Positions 47,587 to 59,172 of a stretch of 64,000 bases of DNA are shown here, piece by piece. Each line of letters starts with the position of its first letter. Positions within the stretch are counted from its first letter, which is position 1. The translations under genes and the position numbers were made by a program. The notes beneath the pieces are model-generated. The model did not search any database. It had not been told where the DNA came from and saw nothing but the letters and a program-made list of their open reading frames with translations. This DNA comes from Sipunculus nudus. Its lineage: Eukaryota; Annelida; Sipuncula; Golfingiida; Sipunculidae. The stretch is from the NCBI GenBank assembly GCA_026874595.1, contig CM049311.1, forward strand, positions 63,637,453 through 63,701,452, given 5' to 3'.

Positions 47587-50222
47587 TTAGCTCAAGTGAC
47601 TATAAGTCATCTGAGCTATAGTCGAGGTCCATTGTCCGTCCGTCTGTCCGTCCGTCCGTCCATCCATCCGTCCGTCCGTCCGTCCGTAGATGTGGCACGT
47701 TTTGAAACCGTAAGACCTAGGAATCCAAAATTCGGCATAATGTTAGATGTCCCCAAGATCTCCTACCAAGCCGAAAACTGGGTCTTTGCAACTTCGTTCC
47801 TTTGAGAAATTAAGGAAAAACCTCAATTTTTTATTAAAAACCTATTTTCACACTTCAGGACTGCCTAATATCAAAACCACTCATCTGTTTTTCCTCATAT
47901 TTACCATAAATATTCCTCTATATAGTTCCTATGTACATGCAAGAAATTATGTCTGTATTATTTAATTTAAAAAAAGTTATGGGCCCAAACATAATGCATT
48001 TTGTAAAAAATCAGGAAAGATATTTGATCACTTAACACAAAAAATGTTAAAGCTGTCGACCTTTTTTCCATAAATATAACTTTAATTAATCAAAATTAAA
48101 TTGTATACCCAAAATTAGATGAAAATCTTTTAAACTTTCTAAAATATTAATAAAAATAAAAATTGGTACCTTAAATTTTGCCCAACTTTGACCATGGCAC
48201 GTTTTTTTCCTGTAAGTACTGTGGATTAAATTTTCACAGCATGTTTTTGTTAGCATTTCAACTGTTACCACCAAAAATTTGAAACCAGTTGATCAAAAAC
48301 TGTAGATTTTAATAAGTTTTCAAGCACCATGTAACATATTGTTTACATCAAGCTAGTGTTATGCAGTTTGCAAGAGCTCAGCTCCCCAGCTTCAGCTCTT
48401 AGTTCCTTAAATTCGGCATACAGTTAGATGTCTCCAAAATCCCCTACCATGCCAAGAATTTGGTCACTAGGACTTAATACCTTCGAGATATTAATGAAAA
48501 ACTTCATTTTTCTATTAAAAACCCATTGTTACACTTCAAGACTGCCTAATATCAAAACCACTAATCTGACTTTAATCATAAATAATATACATATTTTTCA
48601 TTCTCTATGCACATGCCAGAATGATGTCAGTATTGCGTAATTGTTTTAAGTTATGGGCCCAAACATAATGCACTTTGTAAAAAATCAAGAAATATATTTA
48701 CTCCCTTAACAAGGGCATTGCTGAAGCTAGAGATCTTTTTTGTCAGGGATGTAACATTATTTAATCAAGATTCAATTGAATACCCAAAATTAGTTCTGAA
48801 TTTTTCAAATTTTATAAGTTATTAGTATAAATATAAAATTAGTATAAATTTTGCCCAACTGTGACCATGGCACTTTTGTTTCCCGTGAGCACTGTTGATA
48901 TAATTTTCATATCATGCACACATTAGGATTTCATCTTTTTAGTTTAGAAAGCTGAAAGAAATTGGCCAAAAATTGTAGCTTTTATTAATGTTTTTTATGA
49001 GACCCTGTCAGACTTTGGCTCTCTCCAGCCCCTCTTGAGTCACCTGTATGTTGACCTTGTTGACCTTTCATCAAATTATGCACGCTTGAGGCGAGGCATA
49101 CAGGAATCCAGGCAGCTTATGGCCACAGTTGATCCAGGTGTCCAACCCAACTCATCTAGTAGTTTTAACCAACAACATAACAATAAACAATAAATTAATA
49201 AATTTTTATTGGTTTTTAATAACAAATTAAAGAAAAATAGAAAAGGAATTTGTTAGTTTATAATAACAGGAAATTAACTTGCAGTTACTGATGATATAAG
49301 AATCTTGTATCGATGGGTAGAATGTCACATATTCCAAATAACACCATGCAGTCACCTATGGCATTTTTCTGTTCAATTTTAATGATAAAGAAGTAAATCA
49401 TATTATTCATTACTAATCATTAGGGATCATATGAAGGAAATTAATGATAGACAAAGATGCAGTTGATAATATTAATCTAGATTCCTACTGTGTCTAGTGT
49501 GTACATTGATGTGAAATTAGTCCAAAATGAATTTTTTACAGTTATTTTTTAATATAAATAAAAGCCATAAAACCAGGTACTTATGATCATTATTTAAATG
49601 TGTAAATTTTGTATATTCTGGATTCTCAACATCATTGGTTGGTGAAACTGAATAAATACCAGACATGGTGCGAATACTTTGTAATTGTATTTAAATACGA
49701 ATATGATTGTGTACTCCATTATAAAATTTCTTGCATAAAGAATAGGAATTCAGGTAAAAATGAAAGTATATGAATACTCGTGCAAATACTTTCAAAATGT
49801 TTTCATGAATGCATTCATGAATATATTCTTTAATATTATTTTAATAATCATATCAGTTATATTTCATTTTAAAAAATCATATGATTCTCTTATTTTTTTT
49901 TTATAAAAATTATATTTGGGACAATATTTGTAATTTTTTTTAATAAATAGTTAAACTCTTATATTATATGTTCTGCTTATAAGTTATATGGCCAAGTCAA
50001 AATCTGTGTGACAATAGTACTCCATTTGTTAATAAAATAAATGAAATCAATCCCCTTCCCTGTCTCCAAAGGTACTATCAAAATCATACATAAGCTAAAC
50101 AACATCAACTCATAATACAGCTTATATTTATTACCACACAAAACCAGCATGTGCCTCATTTCTAAATAATATTTTTTTATCATATATAACAGCTGAGCGT
50201 CGAGACCCATAGGTCCCTTGTT
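47587..50222 (+). mobile_element. CCGT-head repeat family, copy C (2.6 kb, most complete simple copy)
   Basis: The head palindrome starts at 47589 (AGCTCAAGTGACTATAAGTC, one stem mismatch relative to copy A), followed by an interrupted CCGT array, two modules of about 680 bp (landmark gggcccaaacataatgca at 47980 and 48655), a unique 3' half shared with copy B, and the tail agctgagcgtcgagacccat then aggtcccttgtt. TCATTAT occurs just before the head and again shortly after the tail and may be a target duplication separated by a T run. No coding region is supported. This copy links A (5' half) and B (3' half). Confidence 0.82.
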
Positions 50223-50439
50223 TTTTGTATCATTATAGCAGTGTGGCAATCTCTTATGAAAAAAATAGCAAGATGGTCCACCTTGCTCTTCATAGGAATG
50301 GAGAACCCTGATATTACAGACAATAAAGTATGCTACTTCCATATCTAGGTCCAGACCAAAAACTAACTATTCCTGCCTGAAGACCCTAGCTGTTTTCATT
50401 GAAATCCATCTATAATTGTTGAGATGTATTTTGTTACAG

Positions 50440-50528
50440 AGTACGCACTCGTACACCCAGGGCTCGGCGTACACTTGACGTCCAGCCGTTATCAATTAGC
50501 TCTGGTCCCTGTCGCCCCAGCCTGTTGC
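50440..50528 (+). CDS. Candidate exon in a GC-rich island
   Basis: A strong acceptor (gtattttgttacag) ends at 50439 and a good donor (TGTTGC|gtaagc) starts at 50529. The interval is two bases plus 29 codons and reads (E)YALVHPGLGVHLTSSRYQL then ALVPVAPACC. The frame stays open beyond the donor for another 54 codons to 50690, so a terminal exon is also possible. GC is far above the flanks. Its start phase fits the exon ending at 9337, but its end phase (0) does not fit the exon at 54168, so it would need another partner or be an alternative end. Confidence 0.33.
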
Positions 50529-50928
50529 GTAAGCGGCCAGGCGATGCCACCAGCCCAGCGCCTGTGCGCTGACACTGATGGCTCCCAACGGCAATGCTCA
50601 ATAGCCCATATGAATATTTATAGAGAGATAGAGTGTTTTCTGTTCAAGTATATTCTTCATTTGCAACCAGGTCCTTATTTATATTTCTAAGAATAATAGA
50701 TTATCAGGTGAGCCCCTTTGTTCTCTTTATGTGCATATATGCCATGATACCTTACTTAATTTCATTTACCAGTTATTAATCATTTTTCAGATGATAAATT
50801 AAAATCCCCTTGGTAGAATCTAAGTTTATTTCTCATTACTAGTTAACCCTAATTAGTGATTACGTCACAATTAGTATCACAGATTTAAGTGTACGGTAAG
50901 CTATATGGCAAGGTGTTATTTATTGTAG

Positions 50929-51070
50929 GGCGTATAGTAGTTTTTGGATTATATACATTTTAAGCGTTAACAAGAAACACACGTTTACTCTGACTGGGCC
51001 AGATAGCGATATCAGCACCAGCCTTGCAACCCCTGTTTTGTTAAGGTCCTCACTCATGCCTCTAGATTAT
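50929..51070 (+). CDS. Candidate exon with a consensus donor
   Basis: The acceptor tgttatttattgtag ends at 50928 and the donor ATTAT|gtaagtatac at 51071 matches the consensus fully. Between them one base plus 47 codons are open: a hydrophobic start (AYSSFWIIYILSVNKK) followed by a Ser/Thr-rich part (HTFTLTGPDSDISTSLATPV) and LLRSSLMPLDY. The start needs a preceding phase-2 exon, which I do not see. No family is recognised. Just downstream, 51181-51328 is also open after an acceptor-like atatatttttag, to a stop. Confidence 0.28.
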
Positions 51071-51400
51071 GTAAGTATACTAGGATGGCACTGAAATGGG
51101 TCGGAGGTGTAAAGGCTCAGGTTGAATTGTGAAGGCTCAGGTCCCAAGTCTCCAGTAGCCTGCTGTTTCAATATATTTTTAGTGTATGTGTATGGTGCGA
51201 ACCTGTACAGCTTTGATATATTGATTAAACATCGTCTTAACGTCTGCCTTGAGTTTGAGTTTGAAGAGAGAATCTGCGAGTCGGCAACCCCTGACAATTT
51301 TACAAAGTCACAGACAAAGACCTACTGAAAGACACGTGGAATAAATGTACCTTCCATTTGACCCTTATGAAATATAATAATCCACTTCGAGATTGAGGCA

Positions 51401-51673
51401 ATGATTTTCGCCTCTACTGATCTTGTGTACCAGTTATGTTTTAGCAAGTCCTTGTTATCCAGGCTTATTGCCTTAATTACTGGGCGTGCCAAGAACATTG
51501 TAACAACAGTCCCCTTGTCACTCTGCCATATTCTAACTAGCATTGTGACTTACATGCTGGGGGAAATTTCTGTTCATGGAGCCTTGGACTTTCTTTATGC
51601 TAAGAGCTTTAAAGAAATGTGGGAAATTTTGAAAATTTGTAAGCTTTTTACAGTTTATTCAATATGTTCATGA
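51401..51673 (+). CDS. Unassigned 90-codon ORF
   Basis: An ATG-started frame (MIFASTDLVYQLCFSKSLLS onward) with two hydrophobic stretches, around residues 15-25 and 38-53, of membrane-segment character. The opposite strand is also open over part of the interval. No splice context or domain is recognised, so the frame may be chance. Confidence 0.13.
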   Translation: MIFASTDLVYQLCFSKSLLSRLIALITGRAKNIVTTVPLSLCHILTSIVTYMLGEISVHGALDFLYAKSFKEMWEILKICKLFTVYSICS

Positions 51674-51853
51674 GATTTCAGATGAATAATTAGGATGTAA
51701 ATGCTTCTTTATAGTTGTAAGACAACCAAGATCCTCTCTGAACATCAGTGAATGTTATAGCAGTTTGCTAGAAATCGTTCCTTGCGACGGCACAGATGGC
51801 CAAGGTATGCTGCAAAACATAGATTTAGGCAGCTGGATTAACATTTAATATTA

Positions 51854-51940
51854 TGGGAGGGCCACAACTTTGTGGTTGAGTCATTGGACTTTGGTGCTGT
51901 TTTAAAGGTCATTGGTTCAAGCCTTGTCACTGCATGTAAG
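51854..51940 (+). mobile_element. tRNA-derived SINE head
   Basis: The phrase tggttgagtcattgg (51872-51886) matches an A box and D-arm, and ggttcaagcc (51914-51923) matches the pol III B box closely. Their spacing of about 30-40 bp is that of a tRNA gene. The ends do not pair into an acceptor stem, so this is a SINE rather than a functional tRNA. The body and tail downstream are not clearly delimited. Confidence 0.5.
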
Positions 51941-53700
51941 GCAAAACATGGAAATTCTGATATAACCTCAGAAATCACTTTTTATGTCTTAATGGCAGGT
52001 CATGACTTATGGATTATTCAAATGATGTTCATATAAAACCAGGAGGTCTAATAATAACATTATTCTTATCATGGTTGCCTTCGTTCACTTTCAACAGAAA
52101 GTGCCACTAACACTAGTAACAGGCCATGCACTCATTTAGAAAAAAATTGATTAAAAAATGATGGATGCCATAGACATAGATGGTGAGAGTATGGTTAGTT
52201 TTAATTGGATCTGTTCTTGTCCTTGATGGAGCACATGCATGGACAGAGGAGAAAAATGGTCAGCTAGGCAAAGGCTTAGGTTAGAGCTGTGGTAACATTA
52301 ATTATCATCTCCAACGCTCAGCACTGTTCTTCAGCTGACAGTCAGGTATAAATAGATATCACTAATGATAATGGCATTTCACTGACAATGACATACAATG
52401 AGGCTGAGACAAGTCTACACAACACCTTTGATGACACTGGAGATAGCTAATGATTATTAGGTCTACTGTTACTAATGATGATGAAGGCTGCTAATTGGGA
52501 GCTGACCTAAAGGGTGAAAGTCCTGCAGGAGAGCTAAATATTCTCAAAAACAGTGAGTCACTTAGTGACAGTGATTTATGCATTATTATCTGCTGCCGTG
52601 ATAAGATAAGTGATTAGGTCCTTTGGGACTTAGATGTGTTGACAGGTTGATAGGACATTACATTTCATGAACCTCTCAACCTTCTAAGCTTGTTTAATTC
52701 CTAATATCATACTTGTAAGTGTATTACTTTTAGTATTACATTAATCAGGTCTTGTTCTACACCATAATGATAACATATGAGGTAGAATGTATGTCAAACT
52801 ATTGAAGATTCTGTGATAAAATTGTATGGAAAATTTAGTAGCACCCAAGACAACTGCTATAAGCAAACATTATTATAATAAATGACTATGTTTGTTACTA
52901 AATCTATTATCTCATTAATCACCAGTGTGTATATAATATAACCCTCAGACTATAAAATTTACCATAATTTCATATTTCAGAATTTTATTACATAATGTTG
53001 ATCAGTATGGATTATAGAAAAAGTGTACTTATACTCCAGATCATTTATATGTGATTTAATAAATTAATAGTTATGGACATAGCTAGTATAAATATACTAG
53101 GGTTTCTAAAGCTTCACCTTCAAATGCAGCTTTTCAGTTTAGAATTTTTGTAATCATTGCATGCATGAGGATTCATATTAATTATAGCCCTGTGTATATG
53201 TCTCAGGGATATCAATTGGATTTAAATGTTTGTATTTGTTTGTAATTGTATGTATATATGAATAAAAAAAAATGTTAATAAATATTCCATTGAAGTATTA
53301 CTCCTGTGTGTAGGGTCATCAATATGTATTGCATGTTCAATGTTATGAAGCTATCATGTTTTTCAAAAATGATTAGTTCTATTATAAACCACAAGGGGAC
53401 AGCAGGTTTGGGCCTGTCATGCTTGTCAGGTTTCATGGTAACAAGTATCCAATTAGTTGGGATCAGGTCCTTACCAACTTTCAGTTTCATTTTACACCTT
53501 TTGTGTGCTGATACATAATTTTGTAGTAGGCCTACCACCTGTGAAACCTAGGTATCAGGTTCACCAGATTTTATGGCTGCATGGCTTCATACATTTATAA
53601 ATTCTCCATGTTTCAGTTTTCATTGACCTTCTGGTTGTTGACTCATTGTGTGCACCTTTAGGAAGTTGTCACTTGTCTAAGTTGATGCCCCTTTATGTTT
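51941..53700. other. Intron-like sequence, no supported gene
   Basis: AT-rich sequence without recognisable exons. The minus-strand frame at 53275-53538 and the plus-strand frame at 53306-53518 mirror each other and have no domain. Confidence 0.5.
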
Positions 53701-53866
53701 CTTTTGGCTGAACATCATTAGCCATCGGCCATCCGGTAACATAATGTTTCATCTTTCATGTAGTACTTCCAGTTATCGATTCATAATGGTTGCTAATATA
53801 TTAAATGCACCTTCAGGTCAGGTTCAGCTGAGCATCATGAACCATGGGCCACTAGTTCCTGTGAGG
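53701..53866 (+). repeat. Two decayed tails of the CCGT-head family
   Basis: The phrases ggctgaacatcattagccat (53706) and cagctgagcatcatgaacca (53825, followed by tgggccactagtt) are degenerate versions of the family tail. No matching head is nearby, so these look like old, truncated copies. Confidence 0.5.
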
Positions 53867-54167
53867 TGACATATCCTTAGGACAGTGAGGACACTCAACC
53901 TGAGCTAGATGCAGCAAGGCTAGGATTGGCTAGGGGGGTTATTTGTTAGGTCTCACTAGAAGGTTTGTTTAGTGAGGTCACAGCTCGAGGGACTGATAGA
54001 GCTGGGAGTGAATGTACATAAGCCAGTGTCATCCTACAACTGAATGCAGTCGTAGCTACTTCAGTCTTAAAATATGTCCAGCAGTTAGTGGTGTGCTAGC
54101 TCATGGTGTCCTGCATTGGAGTAGAAAATAGATTTGTTAATTCAGGATATTTTTTATATTACTGCAG

Positions 54168-54424
54168 CTGTGGGGGACCTACAGACCTTTACCCAGGAAA
54201 CAGACCACTTCAAGAGCAGTGCTGGTATTGAGAATAGCCTCTTCACACCAGACAATCGGCCACCATGTGTTCAGGAACAATATCGTGACACTGAGCTTGA
54301 CCCTCATCCTCTGATACAGCGCTGTCACATGTACCAAGCTGACAGGGAGGCTGCATGGCTAGTGTCCTGTAATGTTATCAACGAGCAAGTCTCTTACCCG
54401 GACATAACATGTGAAAGCCCACCG
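54168..54424 (+). CDS. Well-supported internal exon; possible NHS/WAVE-homology-type protein
   Basis: The acceptor tattactgcag ends at 54167 and the donor CCACCG|gtaagt starts at 54425, both close to consensus. The 257-bp interval is two bases plus 85 codons, open throughout, with non-AT-driven composition. It reads VGDLQTFTQETDHFKSSAGI, then a segment containing NRPPCVQEQYRD, then QRCHMYQADREAAW, and ends in PDITCESPP. The order FKSS, then RPPCV followed by a short amphipathic stretch, weakly recalls the end of the WAVE-homology domain of NHS-family proteins, which bind the Abi/HSPC300 part of the WAVE actin complex; this is recollection, not a search. It starts in the phase left by the exon ending at 9337. 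No downstream exon is firmly seen before 64000. Confidence 0.62.
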
Positions 54425-54883
54425 GTAAGTCTTAATGTGTGTATTTGTTGCAAATAAAATATAATATACCCATCAGGCATTCCCTGCTTGAACTGTTACA
54501 CTAGCTGACTAGCTTTTATCCAGGTTTCCTTATCTGTAAATCTGTGACCTCCAGTATGCATGTACAATACTAAAAACCCTACCCTTCTCTGAATGGCAGA
54601 CTTTTTCAGGCAAGACCCATAAAGCAAACCATTCATACAAAACATTATTTTCTGCAATTCCCAGCATGTCATTTGGATGTAATGTTGATGCAATAGAATA
54701 TAAAAAAATGATCTAAATTTTGAGAAATTGCTTCAATTGAACAAAAATTAATCAATGGAATGTGTTATTCACCCATCTCCTGTGATAGGCATTGTTAAGA
54801 AAAACTCACCTTTTACAGAAGGTTATTAGTGACAGCCAGGCCTGTATTCTGTCTAAATATGATCAATGCCTTATCCATATATA
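54425..54883 (+). other. Intron-like sequence after the exon donor
   Basis: No feature beyond the donor at 54425 and a TA array just before the first MITE. Confidence 0.5.
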
Positions 54884-54887
54884 TATA

Positions 54888-55657
54888 TGTCAGGGTTTAG
54901 ATCCTGTTCTGGACCAATCGGGATTCAGTCTTGACCAATTCCTGATTGGTCTAGACGAAATCCTGATCGCGATTTTGACCAGTCCAAACCCCGATCAGGA
55001 TCTGGTCCAGCCCGAATACTGATTCAAACCATGAGATAACATAATACTAAATAATGCCTTCAGCACATACTTCTGATTAAATTAATAAAAATTCACCTTT
55101 GTTCAGCCTGCTCATAAACTTAAATCTCATTCATCATGACAAAATTTTATTTATGCCATGCCAAACTTCAAAACAATTGAGTTAGTTGAACATGTGAATA
55201 TTAGTAGGAATGATACCTGACATTAATTAATTATTGGAATAAAAGAAAACTACTGAATTGTGTTGCACATTTTAACCTTTCTAAAAATGCAAAATATATT
55301 TAACTTAATGAATACATCTTTTTCTGGCTTTATTACATGCATGCATCATGTATGTATGAATATAAAAAAATAAATTCTGTATCTAAAATAAACAAAAACA
55401 TTATATATATATATTTATATATAAACAATTTTACATTGATTTAATAATAAAAAAGAGCTTTGTGGACATGAATTTTGCAAGAACATATACTAATGTGCTG
55501 GATCAGGGGTTTTGCAAGCAATAACCTTCAACTGATTAAACAGGTAGTGATCCTCTTCTTATTAATTGAAGATCATATTTAGGACGGACTGAATCCCAAT
55601 CCGGATTTGGTCTGGACTGATCGGCGATTGGTTGAGATCGGGATCTGGGCCTTGACA
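54888..55657. mobile_element. MITE 1 (770 bp) with TGTCA termini and TATA target duplication
   Basis: The left end is tgtcagggtttagatcctg and the right end, read in reverse, is tgtcaaggcccagatcccg. Homology continues imperfectly for about 70-80 bp (for example ggaccaatcgggattcagtc against caaccaatcgccgatcagtc). TATA flanks both ends (54884-54887 and 55658-55661). The terminal regions are themselves rich in short gatc-centred palindromes. The interior is AT-rich and non-coding. The superfamily is not assigned. Confidence 0.72.
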
Positions 55658-55661
55658 TATA

Positions 55662-56093
55662 CTGTGGTTGGCTTCATTTTCGCGAGGCTGAAATTTCGTG
55701 ATTTTTTTCATTTTTAATGTTTTGCGAGGGTTTCATTTTCGCGATCTCACAAGAACCTATATCAAATCATTGGCAAAGCCATATACCTGTGTGTATTATA
55801 AAATGAGAATAAGTCATGAGTGTGTGACATTTTCTTATATAATGATAGGCCCGCACACACAGCATAGGTGGTTTAGTTCACATTTAAGGCTTACATTTCC
55901 CTATACCTGCAAGGATGTAATTTATTAAAAAATTCTCTCTGTTTTAACCTATTACCATACAAGTATTGATAACACTAAATAAGAAGGACATTCTCAATTG
56001 GCCGATTATTTCCGAGGGTTTCATTTTCGCGATTATTTCCCATATGCGAATATCGCGAAATTAAAACCCTCGCGAACAAAAAGGCAACCACAG
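55662..56093. mobile_element. MITE 2 (432 bp) with CTGTGGTTG termini and CGCGA-rich arms
   Basis: The left end is ctgtggttggcttcattttc and the right end, read in reverse, is ctgtggttgcctttttgttc; both lead into cgcgagg-type words. TATA flanks both ends (55658-55661 and 56094-56097). The inner arms repeat ggtttcattttcgcga. The interior has no open frame of note. The termini recall a class of CTGTGGTT...TTTTCGCG MITEs found in several invertebrates. Confidence 0.78.
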
Positions 56094-56097
56094 TATA

Positions 56098-58239
56098 TGG
56101 TTTACATGTGATTTGTCCTCCGCTTTGATGTAGCATGTGGACCTCCAGTGAGGTAACCTTCAGTACATATATTTTGCTACACCTTGGGTTCAACATAATT
56201 GACCTATCCATGGACTTTATGTGACCTTAATCGCATATTCATTCAATGAATAATCATGATCAGACCAGTTGCGAGCAACCAATCAAGTTACCGTTGGCAA
56301 TATAAACAGTCAATCATCCTATAAGCGCAAAATTTTACATAAAATTGGTGACTCTCCCAAACAGAAGTCTGTACAAGTACCTGTGTTGGTATGTTTTCGG
56401 GGATATTTTTTTATTCAAAGGAGACAGTATAAAAAGTTCTAGGCCAAAGGTTGCAGGAGCCATTCCGCCAACTACCGAGTGAATTATAATGTCTTACCTG
56501 GCATGTAATTTGTATGAGACAAATAATCCAAAATATGGCAAGACAGTTCAAAATGACTGCGATTTGTTCATCACTGGAGAACAGAGCTGATGATGCAGTC
56601 AGTGTGACCTCATATGTCATCGACCTTTGTGACATCACTGTTGTCTTGTGAACAGCTCTCGCCACCATTGGCATGGAAGGTGTTCTGTGTAGGACCATTT
56701 TGGGGGCTCATTATCATAATTAGGTTTAAAGGGTGGAGCATATGGGCTGTGGTGGATAGGTCAGTGGCATTTTAGCGGCTGAGATGATAAGCAGGAGTAT
56801 AAGCAAGAATGGTGGGATACCTGAGATAGTGATCATTAGGTTTACCGTTACTAATTATGATGAAGGATGCTTATTGCCAGAGAGCTGTTGAGAGATAGTT
56901 ATTTTGTGCATCTGCTATGATACAATCATATGTGACAAGGCCTATGAAACGGAGGTGATATGATCTTACAATTGGATATTAATATATAATCTGTTAACCT
57001 CACAATCTTCTTTGATTCATATTTCATTTAGTGAAACCTGTTTAATAGGATCACCTATGGGACTGGCCAAAAGGGGTCTCAAGTCACATGTGGTCTTATT
57101 AGACTGGTCAGTTATAACCATTATGAATGTTTTTAGTTCTTAATAGACAGGTGGTCTTATTAGACAGGTGGTCTTTCAGACATGTTCCACTATGTTCACC
57201 TTTATAGAGAGTGATGTAAGTACAATGAAAGTCAAACCAAATTTATAAGCGAGTGATCATCTAATACAGCACTTGCTAAACTTTCAAGATTGTTGATTTT
57301 TGATAGAATTTCTAATGGTTTTTGATTTTGATAATTTCATATATAAAACTCCTTCAGATTGTACATAAAAAGATTCTGTAGTATTTGTTAGGATATATTT
57401 TTTTTTCTTATCATTTATTTTAAACACTGTTTGTCTTATAATTATAAATAAATTTTTAGTCAGCGGTGGATGAACATGTGTCCTTTTAAGCCATATATGG
57501 AATTTTTAGTTTACCTGTAAATTCCCTTGGATTAATATCATAAGAAACATTAGATAAAAAGATTACTTGGTATATAAAATCAATAAGGATTATCCTTCGT
57601 TAAAAAATACAGTGATATTTATCTAGCAAATAATAAATAGAACAGTTAGATAAAATCCCTGTCAGTTGATAACATAGTTTCATGCCAGTGATGGGGATCG
57701 TTGAAAGTGAAGCAGGTGTCTGTTAGGCCTATATGCCGTTTTGTGTAAAAAAATAGATAATTTTGTAGTATTAATATTTTCTAGTATGGGTTTCAAGCTC
57801 TGTCTTGTAGATCATTTTGAAATAGGAGTAGAGTGGAAAAGTGAGTTCTGGAGGTCTGGTAAAAATGGCAGCCAGAAGATTGCCTCATGAATCAAGTACT
57901 TATTTCCTAGCGGTATAACTGTAGGGGAGAATTGGGATCACTTTAAATATCAGCTGCAGCCTTGTAAAGAAATACTGTTGCATATCAGCAGGAGCTAAAA
58001 TTGCTGTCTTGTCTTTTATCATGATTTAAATGCCCCACTGTGGGACTGAGAAGAGTGTCAGGAACTAAAGGACTGAGTAAAGCAAGGATTCTGCAGGTTT
58101 TTTAAACCACAATTTTAAGCTAACCCTAGAGTAATGACTCGTAGGTGTCAGGCTGAAGGGATTCAGTTTATGTAATTACATTGGGTGCTCACCATCAAAG
58201 TGACTTTCTGTGGAGATGGCTCTTTGTGAATTGATCTCC
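56098..58239. other. Intron-like sequence, no supported gene
   Basis: The 95-codon minus-strand frame at 56411-56698 has no recognised domain or splice context. The rest is AT-rich without repeats of note. Confidence 0.5.
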
Positions 58240-58255
58240 CTACCCCCCCCCCCCC
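58240..58255 (+). repeat. Poly-C run
   Basis: An uninterrupted C run on the plus strand of the kind also seen at 13463, 29949, 30236, 30777 and 32519. Confidence 0.9.
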
Positions 58256-58902
58256 TTACCAAGTTGACTATGAATATAGTCCTACAGGTATATTTTCAAT
58301 ATTTACCTCCCTATAGAGCTTTATGTCATTATGTTTCATTTTGATTGTTAAAAATTTCAAAGGGGTTTTTAAGTGTGTTATGTCAAGTGGGATGTTATAT
58401 ATGTCATTGTAATGATTAAATAGCTTAATAATGATATCCTGCCAACCAACTCCTATCAAAATGCGTTTGATCAAAATCCATTTTTGTGGCAAAGAAATGT
58501 ACAGTTTGTATGTGTTAAGAATGAATTACTGCCAGAAGTATTGGCATTTGCTAACTTTTGCTAGTGAGCTCTTAAACATTTAATTAATATTTTATACAAT
58601 GGGAGTATTATCTGCACACTTTGATATTCATTCTATCATATTTTGATCAGTGTATATGAATATACACTAATTAAATTATAATTATATAAAGATTATAAGA
58701 TCTATATAATTATAAGATGAAAGTTCCATTTCATTTTAACCTAAGCAGGCAATAGTCAGTATGTCACTCTCATGGTTGCTTCAATCAAATTTAGATTTCA
58801 GATATCTGAAAGCTATAGCCAACCGATCAACAGGCTAACTTGTTTTTTACCATAAGGGCTTCAAACTCATGATCCAGCAGTTAGGGACAATTATAATATT
58901 TA

Positions 58903-59048
58903 AGCTCATTAGCTTAGCATCATGATCCATGTTTCACTTATGCAGGAATATCAAGCTAAGGATGCTCTTAAATCAGAATTCATGTGGCATTTATATGCAT
59001 TTATAAGCTCATTAACTGAGCATTATGACCTGTGGGTCACTTCTTTAG
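58903..59048 (+). repeat. Two decayed tails of the CCGT-head family
   Basis: The phrases agctcattagcttagcatca (58903, followed by tgatccatg) and agctcattaactgagcatta (59006, followed by tgacctgtgggtcactt) are degenerate tail sequences about 103 bp apart. No head is recognisable in front of them. Confidence 0.5.
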
Positions 59049-59172
59049 GAACATTTTCTGTTTATTCCCCCAGATGTTTTTCTGATATTTACTGGTAGGT
59101 TTATAGCAGATAGTTTTGCCAACATTTTAATCAAGCTTAGAAGCTTAATGCCTTTAATAATTTCCCAGTTTA

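Noticed and set aside
49977-50342. 121-codon minus-strand ORF, the longest in the window, whose last 60 codons recur in copy B (41699-41881)
   Set aside because: It lies inside the non-coding repeat family. In the shared 60 codons the two copies differ at four bases by eye and all four change the amino acid (Arg/Gly, Cys/Ser, Leu/Met, Lys/Arg), with no silent change. That is not the pattern of a protein under selection.
51854-51940. Considered a functional tRNA gene
   Set aside because: A- and B-box-like words are present, but no acceptor stem or consistent anticodon arm can be formed; a SINE head fits better.
53706-59048. Tail-like cagctgagcatcatga phrases considered as full copies of the CCGT-head family
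   Set aside because: No head palindrome or CCGT array precedes them within a plausible distance, so they are listed only as decayed fragments.
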